A stretch of DNA of 64,000 bases from Deltaproteobacteria bacterium (GTDB lineage Bacteria > Myxococcota_A > UBA9160 > UBA4427): NCBI GenBank assembly GCA_029261855.1, contig JAJDAN010000043.1, positions 1 through 64,000 of the forward strand. Direction: 5' to 3'. Below are positions 36,168 to 44,808 of the stretch, one piece after another; the stretch's first letter is position 1; each line of letters begins with the position of its first letter. Position numbers and translations under genes: made by a program. Below the pieces are notes generated by a model. It saw only the letters and a list, made by a program, of their open reading frames with translations, was not told where the DNA came from and made no database searches.

Positions 36168-37298
36168 CTAGAGCGCCTCGACCGAGAAGGTTCCGGTCAG
36201 CTTCTTGCCCGACAGACAACGGACGTTGTCGTTCATGGGCGGGAAGGGCTGTGCCGAACGCAAGGCCGCGACGGCGCTGTTGCCCAGGGTCGGGTCGGTG
36301 TCACCGATGAATTCGACCCGTGTCGCTGCACCGGACGAATCGAGGGCGAAGCGCAGCTTGACGACGGTGCCTTCGGCGACGCCTTCGGGCACCTGCCAGC
36401 GCCGCTCCGTGCGCTTGCGCACATCTGCGAGGTAGCGGTGGACGAAGGCGCTCTCCATGCAACGCGCGACGCCCTCGGCGGTGCCGGTGCCGCCGGTTCC
36501 CTCACCGCCTGCGTAGATGCCGACGTCCGTGTCGAAGTCGAAGCTCTCGCCCGCGGAAAGGTCTTCGTCGCTGATGACCGCGACCGGGCCGGCGCTGCGG
36601 TAGTCGACGTCGCGCACCTCGGGGACCGCGAAGTTCTGGGGGTCCTGGATGGCGGCGCCCGGGTCGATCTGGCGCGGACCGTCGTAGTCGATGACCGGCG
36701 CATCGAGCGCCGTCGGGGCGACGTCCACGTTGCGCAGCTTCGAAAGATCGACGCTCGTGGCCACTCGGCGCTGGTCGATGGAGCGCGCCTCGGTGCGGTT
36801 GCTGACCACCTGCCGGCGCTGGATCTGCTGGGGCGCCTGGGCCTTGTTGAGGGGGTTCATGTTGAGCTGCTGCGGTTTGACGTTGACGACCCGGGGCTGG
36901 GCGACGGCCTGGGCGGTCACCCGTCGCGCCGCCTGGACCGGCGTCTGCTGGCGGCGCGGCTGGATCAGCTTGCGGGCCGGCGCAGGCTCGGCGTCGGAAC
37001 CGGGCAGCTCGCGGATGATCTTCACCTCGATCAACTGCTCGACGGGCGGGGCCATCCAGGCCAGCAGCAACAGCAGGCCGATGGCTGACCCGTGCAGCAG
37101 GGTGGTGAGCCAGCCCGCCACCCACGCATTGCGCTTGTCTTCGGGCTCGGCGAGTACCAGCCGCGGCCCGGAGCCCGTACCGGCGGTAGCGGGCATGAGA
37201 CCGCCCAGCGCGCCGCCATGCGACAGGATCGAGACAGGTCGCCTCTTCGCCCTGTGGCGATGTCGGATGCGGACAGCGGGTGTGGTCGCTTGGCTCAT
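36168..37298 (-). CDS. TonB-like energy transducer (AgmX/PglI or TonB C-terminal type)
   Basis: 376 residues. A basic N-terminus is followed by one membrane segment (WLTTLLHGSAIGLLLLLAWM, about residues 62-81). Then comes a long Pro/Gln/Arg-rich periplasmic linker and a C-terminal TonB-like domain (SAFVHRYLADVRKRTERRWQ, then KLRFALDSSGAATRVEFIGD). It probably transmits proton-motive force from the ExbB/ExbD pair encoded divergently at 37567. The ATG at 37298 is chosen; later ATGs are possible. The repeat protein follows with a 10-base gap, suggesting the two act together at the envelope. Confidence 0.75.
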   Translation of the reverse strand: MSQATTPAVRIRHRHRAKRRPVSILSHGGALGGLMPATAGTGSGPRLVLAEPEDKRNAWVAGWLTTLLHGSAIGLLLLLAWMAPPVEQLIEVKIIRELPGSDAEPAPARKLIQPRRQQTPVQAARRVTAQAVAQPRVVNVKPQQLNMNPLNKAQAPQQIQRRQVVSNRTEARSIDQRRVATSVDLSKLRNVDVAPTALDAPVIDYDGPRQIDPGAAIQDPQNFAVPEVRDVDYRSAGPVAVISDEDLSAGESFDFDTDVGIYAGGEGTGGTGTAEGVARCMESAFVHRYLADVRKRTERRWQVPEGVAEGTVVKLRFALDSSGAATRVEFIGDTDPTLGNSAVAALRSAQPFPPMNDNVRCLSGKKLTGTFSVEAL

Positions 37299-37566
37299 GC
37301 GGCTCGGTCCGAGGCTGAGACGCCCGCTTGATACGACCAGTTCCAACCCGCGGGGCGCGCTCGCGGCAGAGGCCGACCGATCCTAAGAAAGGGCTGATGG
37401 GGTGTCAAACGCCGCGCAACTGAAATGCGCCTTTGTTGGCGGACTCCTGCGACGGGCTGCGCGTGCTGCGGGCGAGTGCGGGCGAGTGCGGCAGGTGATA
37501 GTTGGCTCGGTTAATCTCGGCGTCCCCCGACTACCTCGCCAGCGGCCAACCGCGAAGGGCTTCACG
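37299..37566. promoter_or_regulatory. divergent intergenic region, tonB-like / exbB
   Basis: This 268-bp gap must hold the promoters of two divergent operons. A perfect 10-bp tandem duplication gcgggcgagt lies at 37468-37487, followed by a relatively AT-rich stretch (gataattggct-like, about 37497-37517) that is the best place for the exbB promoter. I could not fix exact -35/-10 boxes. Confidence 0.4.
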
Positions 37567-38247
37567 ATGTTCGATGCGCAACACCTGATCGACCTGCTCA
37601 TCATGGGCTGGCTCTCGAACGTGCCGCTTGCGATCGGCTCGATCTGGACCCTGTCCATCTTTGCCGAGCGTTGGTGGAAGCTGCGCGGCCTCGAAGAACG
37701 CTCGCGCGCGCTGGCCTCTCAGGTGATCGAGCTGCTCGCCAGCAACGATCCCACCGGCGCCAAGCGACTGTGTGAAGAGTCGGACCTCGCCATCGCCGAC
37801 ATGCTGCTCGAAGGCCTGCGCTGGGAAAACGTGGCCGTCGAGGATCTCGATCGCATCTTCGCGACCCTCCGCGCCGAGCAGGGCGTCGGGCTCAAGCGCG
37901 GCATCTGGATCATCGGCACCGTCGGCTCGCTGGCTCCGTTCGTCGGTCTGTTCGGCACCGTCATCGGCATCATCCGCGCCTTCGCGACCATGGCCGAGAG
38001 CGGCGAGACCGGCTTCAACGTCGTCGCGAACAGCCTGTCGGAAGCGCTGATCGCCACCGCCGCCGGCCTGGGCGTCGCCATCGTCGCGCTGCTGATCTTC
38101 AACTACTTGAACACCCGCGTGAACTCGGTCAACCAGGTCTACGCCCGGGCGTCCGAGCGGCTGGTGCAGGCGCTGCTCTACGTCGAGTCGCGCGCGGCAG
38201 GCTCAGCCCCGGGCACGACCCCCGGCACGACAAGGGGAGGCGCCTAG
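37567..38247 (+). CDS. exbB: MotA/TolQ/ExbB proton channel family protein
   Basis: 226 residues with three membrane segments (about 15-32, 117-138 and 157-180). The conserved loop is GTVGSLAPFVGLFGTVIGII, then the Ala/Thr-rich ISEALIATAAGLGVAI-type segment. It is the channel partner of ExbD in using the proton gradient. Two bases separate it from exbD. The divergent TonB-like protein is its obvious third component. A TolQ or AglR-like motility role cannot be excluded, because only one ExbD follows and no tolA/tolB/pal genes are present. Confidence 0.88.
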   Translation: MFDAQHLIDLLIMGWLSNVPLAIGSIWTLSIFAERWWKLRGLEERSRALASQVIELLASNDPTGAKRLCEESDLAIADMLLEGLRWENVAVEDLDRIFATLRAEQGVGLKRGIWIIGTVGSLAPFVGLFGTVIGIIRAFATMAESGETGFNVVANSLSEALIATAAGLGVAIVALLIFNYLNTRVNSVNQVYARASERLVQALLYVESRAAGSAPGTTPGTTRGGA

Positions 38248-38249
38248 CC

Positions 38250-38681
38250 ATGGCAATCAGCGGGCTTCCGGGGGGCGAGGGCGAAGAGCACGGCATCGTC
38301 GCCGAGATCAACATCACGCCCCTGACCGACATCTTCCTGGTGTTGCTCATCATCTTCATGGTGACCACCACCGTCGCCCAGGACGAGGGCAAGAACATCG
38401 ACCTGCCCGAGGCCACCGAGAGCGAGGAGACGCCGCCGAAGAGTGTCACCGTCGCCATCGACGCCGAGGGCGACATCAAGATCAACGACAAGCTCGTCCA
38501 GGCGGGCATGCTCGAGCAGATGATCGAGGAGGCCCTGGCCATCGCGGAGGAGAAGGTCGTCATCCTCAAGGGCGACAAGGTCGTCATGCTGGGCCAGGCC
38601 GTGAACATCCTGGACATCGCCCAGCAGAAGGGCGCGAAGGGCATCTCGATCGCCACCCAACAACCAGGCCCCGGTGACTGA
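38250..38681 (+). CDS. exbD: ExbD/TolR family biopolymer transport protein
   Basis: 143 residues. A single N-terminal membrane helix carries the proton-path Asp (INITPLTDIFLVLLIIFMVT), followed by a periplasmic domain ending ILDIAQQKGAKGISIATQQ. It pairs with ExbB to energise the TonB-like protein. It starts two bases after exbB. Confidence 0.9.
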   Translation: MAISGLPGGEGEEHGIVAEINITPLTDIFLVLLIIFMVTTTVAQDEGKNIDLPEATESEETPPKSVTVAIDAEGDIKINDKLVQAGMLEQMIEEALAIAEEKVVILKGDKVVMLGQAVNILDIAQQKGAKGISIATQQPGPGD

Positions 38682-38753
38682 ATCTGGGTCCGGCAGGTCA
38701 GGAACCAGGGAAGAGTCAGGCAGATCGGCAGCGGCCGGACTAGAGTCCCACGG

Positions 38754-39368
38754 GTGAAGACCCCCCCTGCACGCATCGGCTGTGTCGAGTGCGACCTGCT
38801 CGTTTCCGTGGCGCCCCTCGCCGAAGGCGAACGCGCCAAGTGTCCGCGCTGTGGGCATCTGCTGACGGCGAACACGCGGGACGGCTTCACGCGGTCGCTG
38901 GCCTTTGCCCTCGCCGCCGCCATGCTGCTCGCGGTCGCGATGGCCTTTCCCTTCCTGTCGCTGCAGGCCAGTGGGCTCGAGCAGGTGATGACCCTGCCGG
39001 GTAGCGCCTACCAGCTGTGGCAGGGCGGCTATCCCGCCATCGCGTTCCTGGTGATGGTCCCGATCATCGCGATCCCTTCGTTCATGATCGCCGCGCTGTT
39101 CGCGTTGCTGGTGCCGATTCGTGCCGGGAGACGCGCGTCCTGGCTGGTGCCGACCGGACGCGTGCTCTTCTTCCTGAACCCCTGGAGCATGGTCGAGGTG
39201 TTCGTCATCGGTGTGATCGTGAGCCTCGTGAAGATCGGGCACATGGCCCACGTGATCCTCGGCATCTCGTTCTGGGCCTACGTGGCCTTCGCACTGTGCT
39301 TCACGGCTGCGCTCACGAACCTCGACCGCGTGCGCCTGTGGGAGCGCATCGAGGAGCTCTCGCCATGA
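38754..39368 (+). CDS. PqiA-like membrane protein, first half
   Basis: 204 residues from GTG 38754. An N-terminal zinc ribbon (CVEC then CPRC, residues 10-33) precedes four membrane helices, one PqiA module. In E. coli PqiA two such modules are fused in one 417-residue chain; here they are separate genes that overlap by 4 bp. PqiA is the inner-membrane part of the PqiABC intermembrane lipid transport system, which protects the envelope. Confidence 0.85.
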   Translation: MKTPPARIGCVECDLLVSVAPLAEGERAKCPRCGHLLTANTRDGFTRSLAFALAAAMLLAVAMAFPFLSLQASGLEQVMTLPGSAYQLWQGGYPAIAFLVMVPIIAIPSFMIAALFALLVPIRAGRRASWLVPTGRVLFFLNPWSMVEVFVIGVIVSLVKIGHMAHVILGISFWAYVAFALCFTAALTNLDRVRLWERIEELSP

Positions 39369-40072
39369 GCGCCGCGCACGCGCCGGCCCACGCGGCGACG
39401 CAGGGGACAGGAGCCGCGTACCCGTCGGGCACCGCCGCCGCAGCGGGCCTCGCCACCTGCCACATCTGCTACAAGCTCGCGCCGGCCTCCGAGCACGCCT
39501 GCCCGCGCTGCGGCGCCGGCATGCACGTGCGTGCGGCAAACAGCCTGCAGCGCACCATGGCCCTCGTGATCACGGCGACGCTGCTCTACATCCCGGCGAA
39601 CATCCTGCCCATCATGACCACGACGGCGCTGGGTACGCCGGAAGAGAGCACCATCCTCGGCGGTGTGGTGCTCCTCATCGGCATGGGTTCGTGGCCCATC
39701 GCCGCGGTCATCTTCTTCGCCAGCGTGATGATCCCGACGGGCAAGCTGATTTCGATCGTATGGCTGTGCTGGTCCGTAAGCAGCGGCCAGAAGACGTCGT
39801 TCCAGCAACGGACGGTCATGTACCGCGTGACGGAATTCGTCGGCAAGTGGTCGATGGTCGACGTCTTCGTGGTGTCGATCCTGGTGGCGTTGATCCAGCT
39901 CGGCGGCCTGCTCACCATCACTGCGGGGGCGGCCGCCATTGCGTTCGGCGGAGTCGTCGTCGTCACCATGCTCGCCGCCGAGTCGTTCGACCCGCGCTTG
40001 ATCTGGGACCACGGCGTCGACGTGCCAGCGAAGACTGAAGAAGCAGAAGTGGACAAGGGAGAAGTCCGATGA
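39365..40072 (+). CDS. PqiA-like membrane protein, second half
   Basis: 235 residues. A zinc ribbon (CHICYKLAPASEHACPRCGAG shortened to CHIC...CPRC, about residues 32-50) precedes four membrane helices, including MALVITATLLYIPANILPIM and VVSILVALIQLGGLLTI. It is the counterpart of the second PqiA module. It overlaps the first half and pqiB by 4 bp each, so all three are translationally coupled and should form one complex. Confidence 0.85.
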   Translation: MSAAHAPAHAATQGTGAAYPSGTAAAAGLATCHICYKLAPASEHACPRCGAGMHVRAANSLQRTMALVITATLLYIPANILPIMTTTALGTPEESTILGGVVLLIGMGSWPIAAVIFFASVMIPTGKLISIVWLCWSVSSGQKTSFQQRTVMYRVTEFVGKWSMVDVFVVSILVALIQLGGLLTITAGAAAIAFGGVVVVTMLAAESFDPRLIWDHGVDVPAKTEEAEVDKGEVR

Positions 40073-41697
40073 CGGACGCACACGCGGCGGTCAGCCGGAA
40101 GCGGGGCATCAACCCCATCTGGTTCGTACCGATCGTCGCCCTGGTACTCGGGATCTGGATGGTGATCTACACACTCCAGAGCGAAGGTCCCGACATCACG
40201 ATCACCTTCTCGACCGCCGAGGGCATCGAGCAGGGCAAGACGAAGGTCAAGCTGCGCGACGTGGACATCGGCCTCGTCGAGACCGTCGAGCTCGGCGAGG
40301 ATCTCGAGAGCGTGGTCATCACCATCTCCCTCGAGAAGACCGCCGAGCCCCTGCTGCGCGAGAACACCCAGTTCTGGGTGGTGCGACCGCGCATCGGCAA
40401 GAGCGGCGTGACGGGTCTCGGCACCCTGCTCTCCGGCGGCTACATCCAGCTGGCGCCGGGCGACGGTGCGGATGGCAAGCGCGCATACGTCGGTCTCGAA
40501 GAGCCTCCTGTGACGCCCTCGTCCACCCCGGGTGTGCGCCTCGTTCTCACCGCCGACAAAGCGGGGTCCGTGAGTGCTGGCGATCCGGTGCTGTTCAAGG
40601 GCTACCAGGTGGGCCGGGTCGAGACCGAGATCTTCGACATCGAGCGTCAACTGCTCACCTACGAGATCTTCATCGACGCGCCCTACGACCAGAAGCTGAC
40701 CAGCCGCCACCGCTTCTGGGACGTGAGCGGGGTCTCGGCGCGCGCCGGGGCAGACGGCATCGAGATCGACTCGGTCGCCCTCGAGACGCTGTTGATTGGC
40801 GGGGTCGAGGTCGGCCTGCCCCTTGGCGTCGAGCCCGGGCAACCCATCGAGACCGGCAGTGAGTTCGAGCTGTACGGCAGCTTCGCCGACGTGAACAAGC
40901 GCCCGTACCGCTACTCGCTCGAGTACGTCGTGCGCTTTCCGCAGTCCGTGCGCGGACTGCAGCCGGGCGCCCCGGTCGAGTTCCGCGGGCTCCGCATCGG
41001 CGAGGTCGAACGCGTGATGCTCACCGAGCTCGCCCGCACCATCCCGGGCGCGAGCCAACCGCAGTCGGTGCCTGCGGGCGCGCCCCGGGGCGAGGGGATC
41101 CCCGTCCTGATCCGCATCGAGCCCGCCCGGCTCGAACGCCCCGACAGCGAAGCGGGGCTCGAGGAGATGCGAAAGATCCTGCAGTTCGCGGTGAACAACG
41201 GCATGCGCGCGACCCTGGCCACGGGCAACCTGTTGACGGGCAGCCTCTACGTTTCGATGGACCTCTTCTCGGACGTCGAGCCCGGCAAGATCGGCGAGTA
41301 CGCCGGACGACCGATGCTGCCCACCGCTGCATCCGGGCTCGACGGCATCCAGCAGAAGCTCACGGTCTTCCTCGACAAGCTGAACGAGCTGCCGCTCGAG
41401 GGAACGGTGCAGGAAGCCCAGAACACCCTGGCGAGTCTCGATCGCCTGGTGGCAGGCGACGGCATGCAGTCCTTGCCGGCGTCTCTCGACGAGACCCTCA
41501 AGGAGCTGCAGCAGACGCTGTCTTCGCTTTCGGCGGACTCCGAGCTGCAGACGCGGCTGTTGCCGACCATCACCGAGCTCGAGCGAACCCTGACGAGCTT
41601 GAGGCTGGTGCTCGACACCCTGGATGAGCAACCGAACGCGTTGATCTTCAACCGCAAGTACAAGGACGATCCGCGTCCCCCCGCAGGTTCCCAATGA
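40069..41697 (+). CDS. pqiB: PqiB, MCE/MlaD-domain intermembrane lipid tunnel protein
   Basis: 542 residues, close to the 546 of E. coli PqiB. One N-terminal membrane helix (WFVPIVALVLGIWMVIYTL) is followed by three MCE domains (about 45-135, 160-260 and 290-360), seen as repeated G-x-V-x-L-x-G/D-x-x-I/V-G segments such as KLRDVDIGLVETV and FKGYQVGRVETE. A long C-terminal helical region builds the needle in the E. coli protein. It bridges the periplasm for lipid transfer. The last codons contain the first copy of a 17-bp duplication. Confidence 0.9.
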   Translation: MTDAHAAVSRKRGINPIWFVPIVALVLGIWMVIYTLQSEGPDITITFSTAEGIEQGKTKVKLRDVDIGLVETVELGEDLESVVITISLEKTAEPLLRENTQFWVVRPRIGKSGVTGLGTLLSGGYIQLAPGDGADGKRAYVGLEEPPVTPSSTPGVRLVLTADKAGSVSAGDPVLFKGYQVGRVETEIFDIERQLLTYEIFIDAPYDQKLTSRHRFWDVSGVSARAGADGIEIDSVALETLLIGGVEVGLPLGVEPGQPIETGSEFELYGSFADVNKRPYRYSLEYVVRFPQSVRGLQPGAPVEFRGLRIGEVERVMLTELARTIPGASQPQSVPAGAPRGEGIPVLIRIEPARLERPDSEAGLEEMRKILQFAVNNGMRATLATGNLLTGSLYVSMDLFSDVEPGKIGEYAGRPMLPTAASGLDGIQQKLTVFLDKLNELPLEGTVQEAQNTLASLDRLVAGDGMQSLPASLDETLKELQQTLSSLSADSELQTRLLPTITELERTLTSLRLVLDTLDEQPNALIFNRKYKDDPRPPAGSQ

Positions 41698-41715
41698 GGG
41701 CAGGTTCCCAATGAG
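41683..41715. repeat. 17-bp tandem duplication at the pqiB/pqiC junction
   Basis: gcaggttcccaatgag occurs at 41683-41698 and again at 41700-41715. The first copy contains the pqiB stop; the second contains the ATG used for pqiC. It is a recent local duplication that changed the spacing between the two genes. Confidence 0.7.
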
Positions 41716-42364
41716 AATGACGACTGTCGCTGCTTCCACCGTGCTCCTGTTGCCCCTCCTGCTTCTGGGCGGGTGCAGCTCGACGCCGAGCGAGCCCACC
41801 CTGTACCTGTTGCGGGGCCAGCCCGCCGAGGGCTCGGGTGAGGTCGCCGCCAGCCTGCGCTTCGGGCTCGGGCGGGTGATCCTCGCCCCCTATCTGCTGT
41901 CGAGTACCGGCCTCGTGGTAGAGACTGCGCCCGGCGAAGTCCGTTCCGCACGCTTGCATCGCTGGGCCGAGCCCCTCGACGCCGGCATGCGCTGGTTCGT
42001 GCGCACGGAAATCGCGAGATCCCTCGGTCACGAGGTCGGCGGCGGCCTCAGCGACGTGATGGACTGGGACTACACGATCGATCTCTACGTGGGGCGCCTG
42101 CACGGCTCGATGTCCGGCGACGCGATGATCGAGGCGGCCTGGGTGCTGCGGGTCGCCCACGACGACACGGCGCTGCGCGAGTACCGCTTCGGCAAGCGCG
42201 TGCCGCTGCCCCAGGCGGGCTACGCGGGCCTCGTCGCCGCGGAAGAGGACCTGCTGCGACAGCTGTCCGCCCAGATCGCGGAATCCCTGCGTCCCTACGC
42301 CGAGCAAGCGATGAGTGCGGCGGAGGACCCCGACGGGGCGGCGGAGCCGGCTGGCGCACCGTGA
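41711..42364 (+). CDS. pqiC: PqiC-like outer-membrane lipoprotein
   Basis: 217 residues. The signal peptide has a clean lipobox LLLGGCSS. The mature domain begins TLYLLRGQ and has the strand pattern of the PqiC/YmbA (ABC-type transport auxiliary) family (VILAPYLLSSTGLVVET, later RVPLPQAGYAGLVAAEEDLL). PqiC docks the PqiB needle at the outer membrane. It completes the operon. The ATG at 41711 is in the second copy of the 17-bp duplication; the ATG two codons later is an alternative. Confidence 0.85.
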   Translation: MRMTTVAASTVLLLPLLLLGGCSSTPSEPTLYLLRGQPAEGSGEVAASLRFGLGRVILAPYLLSSTGLVVETAPGEVRSARLHRWAEPLDAGMRWFVRTEIARSLGHEVGGGLSDVMDWDYTIDLYVGRLHGSMSGDAMIEAAWVLRVAHDDTALREYRFGKRVPLPQAGYAGLVAAEEDLLRQLSAQIAESLRPYAEQAMSAAEDPDGAAEPAGAP

Positions 42365-42438
42365 CGAGCGGCGCGCCGTGAAGAGTGTGGCGCCGTGAAG
42401 ACTGGGGCCCGACCCTGTGCTCAGCGCGGGCTTCGGTC

Positions 42439-43992
42439 TCAGGCGGAGCGACGGCGCAGCCACACCCAGGCGCCGACCATCACGATCAGCTCGGGCAGCA
42501 GCAGGCCCACGCCATACAGGGCGTTGAGAGCCGTCTGCACCGGCACCGGGAATTGCAGCAACCCGCCGCTCTTGGGCCGGATGCTGATCTCGGCTTCGCG
42601 TTCGACCGCCCAGTGCACCGCGTTCATGACGAGGTCGAGGTTGAAGAGCGCCCGCAGGTAGCGGTTGCTCGCGAAGCTGCTGTCGCCGAAGGCGACGATG
42701 CGCGCCATGTGTCCGCCGCGCTCGTACTGCCCGGCGGCGACGAGGGCGTGATAATCGCTGCGCGCATCCGCGGGACGCGCGGGCGTCTCGTTGCCGCGCA
42801 GCTTGGCCGGCGCGTCGTACAGCCAGGACTCACCGCTCGCGTAGACGGCGCCGCCCACCCGGTCGTCCGGACGCGGCTTGCGGGGCAGGAACGCGCGCGC
42901 CCGGCGGAAGAAGGTCATGCGGTTTCGGTTCAGACCGGAAGCTACCGGGTGGTCCGCGTAGGCGTTCACGATGGGGCTGGTTCCCGGGGAGTCGCCCTCG
43001 ATGGCCCCGGTCACGGGGTCGACCACCAGCGCGTCCGGAGACGCGAGGCCGAAGTCCGCCAGGATGTCTTCGAGACCGCTCGCGCGGCCGGGTTCGAGGA
43101 ACGCCACGAGACGTCCGCCGCGCTCGTCGAGATAGCGGCGCACTCCCGCCAGGGCCTCGTCGGTCATGCGCCGTTCGGGCGCGATCACCAGCAGGCCGGA
43201 CGCGTCGCCGGGGACGTCCGGGTGCACGGCGCTCGGGTAGGGACGCACCTCGTAGCCTTCGGTTTCGAGCGCCGCGCGCAGCCCCGAGAAGCCCGCGTCG
43301 TCGGTCTGTTCGAGATCGCCTTCGCCGGTGCCCGCCGCGACGTAGAGCACCCGGCGCACCGGGTCGCGCAGCTGGGCGAGCGCCTCGAAGAGCGCGCCCT
43401 CGGTGGGGCGCTCGACCAGGCGCCAGCGGTCGCCGCCGTCGGCGCCGTGGCGGACGACCACGGAGTTCGAGCTGCCGATGCCGTAACGATCTTCGTCTTC
43501 CGGCGACAGGTCGAGGTCGCGTTCGTCGCTGTAGGCGTTCGGGTGTTCGTTCGCGATCTGCTCGAGCAGCAGCCGGGTCGCCCGTAGGCGCGGATCGCCC
43601 TGCATGCCGTACAAGCTGAGTCGCACGCCTTCGTCGTCGCCGAGCTGTTTCACGACGCTGGCCGTCGCCGGTGCGATGGCGAAGCGCTGCTCGAAGGTCC
43701 AATCGAAGCGGGGGCCCCAGTGCGCGACGGCCAGCTGCACGAGCACCGCCCCCCACACGATGGCGAGGGTGGTCAGCCCGGCCTCGATCGTCGGGCCCCG
43801 GTCCGCGTGGGTGGTGCGGCGCGCGAGCCGGCGAAAGGCGTTCACCGTCCCCAACGCGGCGAGCCCGGCGCCCAAGACGAGGTTGCCGACGTTGAAGGCG
43901 TTCCACTCGCCCAGCACCTGGAACGACGCCAACCCGAAGGCGAGGGCGATGACGCCGAGGGTCCCCATGCCCGCTGTTGCCTTCGTCGCCAT
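42439..43992 (-). CDS. GldG-family ABC transporter auxiliary/substrate-binding protein
   Basis: 517 residues. Two or three N-terminal membrane segments are followed by a large extracytoplasmic GldG/ABC-transp_aux domain (RRVLYVAAGTGEGD, LVIAPERRMTDEALAGVRRY, VAFGDSSFASN). A C-terminal helix (LYGVGLLLPELIVMVGAWVW) precedes a basic tail. In other bacteria GldA/GldF/GldG form a gliding-linked ABC system, but the same trio occurs widely without gliding. It is third in the ATPase-permease-GldG operon, 28 bp after the permease. Confidence 0.82.
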   Translation of the reverse strand: MATKATAGMGTLGVIALAFGLASFQVLGEWNAFNVGNLVLGAGLAALGTVNAFRRLARRTTHADRGPTIEAGLTTLAIVWGAVLVQLAVAHWGPRFDWTFEQRFAIAPATASVVKQLGDDEGVRLSLYGMQGDPRLRATRLLLEQIANEHPNAYSDERDLDLSPEDEDRYGIGSSNSVVVRHGADGGDRWRLVERPTEGALFEALAQLRDPVRRVLYVAAGTGEGDLEQTDDAGFSGLRAALETEGYEVRPYPSAVHPDVPGDASGLLVIAPERRMTDEALAGVRRYLDERGGRLVAFLEPGRASGLEDILADFGLASPDALVVDPVTGAIEGDSPGTSPIVNAYADHPVASGLNRNRMTFFRRARAFLPRKPRPDDRVGGAVYASGESWLYDAPAKLRGNETPARPADARSDYHALVAAGQYERGGHMARIVAFGDSSFASNRYLRALFNLDLVMNAVHWAVEREAEISIRPKSGGLLQFPVPVQTALNALYGVGLLLPELIVMVGAWVWLRRRSA

Positions 43993-44020
43993 TCAGCCGC
44001 CCACTCTCATCCACCCACCC

Positions 44021-44803
44021 TCAGCCACCCACGCGTCGCAGGTCGAGGGAGAAGCGCACGACGGCTCCGGAGATCACCGCCAGGCACAGGAAGTAGGTGA
44101 CGTTGGCGGCGCCCACGAGGCCCTCCGAGAAGCGGCCGAAGTGGGGGTGCAGCGACAGGGCGTCGAGCACCCCCGCCGTCTCTTCGCCGATGAACTCGAA
44201 GGTCCAGCTGAAGTCGTAGAGCAGGAAGGTGATCCCCACCGTCGACACCGCCGCGATGATCTGGCTGCCGGTGAACGCCGAGCACACGAGTCCGATGGAG
44301 GCGATGCCGATGCCCAGCATCACGAGCCCCAGGTAGACGGCCAGCAGGTGCTGCAGGCCGAGCCCGCCCGAGATCACGGCGGTGGCGGGATACACGAAGC
44401 TGACGGTCATCATCAGGGCGATGAACGCGAAGGTGACGGCGAACTTCGCGACGACGATCTGCCCGGCGGAGAGCCGGCTGGTGAGCAGTAGCTCGTCGGT
44501 GCCGAGGGACCGCTCTTCGGCGAACACCCGCATGGTGACCAGCGGGATCGGCAGCAGGATGAGCAGGCCCAGCTGTTCCATCACGGGCAGGAAGACCGTG
44601 TCGCGCAGGTTGATGTAGTCCGGGATGGTGTCGGTCTCGAAGCCGCCCATGGAGCTGCTGGCGAACAGGAAGAGCTGGTGGTTGTAGAGACGCAGGTGCT
44701 CGAAGAACGAGATGGACGTGATCAGCGCCACCATCGTGAGCACGAAGTACGCCACCGGCGACGCGAACAGCACCGTGGCTTCCTTGCGCATCAACGCGAG
44801 CAT
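44021..44803 (-). CDS. ABC-2 type transporter permease (GldF-like)
   Basis: 260 residues. Six membrane helices, from PVAYFVLTMVALITSISFF to VTYFLCLAVISGAVVRFSL, and the ABC-2 coupling region VFAEERSLGTDELLLTSRLS are typical of GldF/NosY-type permeases. It starts 5 bp after the ATPase stop. It would form the channel of the exporter with the GldG-like protein as periplasmic partner; cargo unknown. Confidence 0.85.
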   Translation of the reverse strand: MLALMRKEATVLFASPVAYFVLTMVALITSISFFEHLRLYNHQLFLFASSSMGGFETDTIPDYINLRDTVFLPVMEQLGLLILLPIPLVTMRVFAEERSLGTDELLLTSRLSAGQIVVAKFAVTFAFIALMMTVSFVYPATAVISGGLGLQHLLAVYLGLVMLGIGIASIGLVCSAFTGSQIIAAVSTVGITFLLYDFSWTFEFIGEETAGVLDALSLHPHFGRFSEGLVGAANVTYFLCLAVISGAVVRFSLDLRRVGG

Positions 44804-44808
44804 GGCGG

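Noticed and set aside
32552-36310. 1252-codon open frame on the plus strand opposite the repeat protein
   Set aside because: It is the antisense of a highly regular GC-rich repeat gene, which lacks stops by codon bias. Its product is an artefactual Val/Leu/Ala/Asp repeat, and it would span pieces of two neighbouring minus-strand genes.
37567-38681. Tol-Pal system or flagellar motor
   Set aside because: Only one TolR/ExbD-type gene follows and tolA, tolB, pal and peptidoglycan-binding motifs are absent. With a TonB-like gene divergent, an ExbBD-TonB assignment is simpler.
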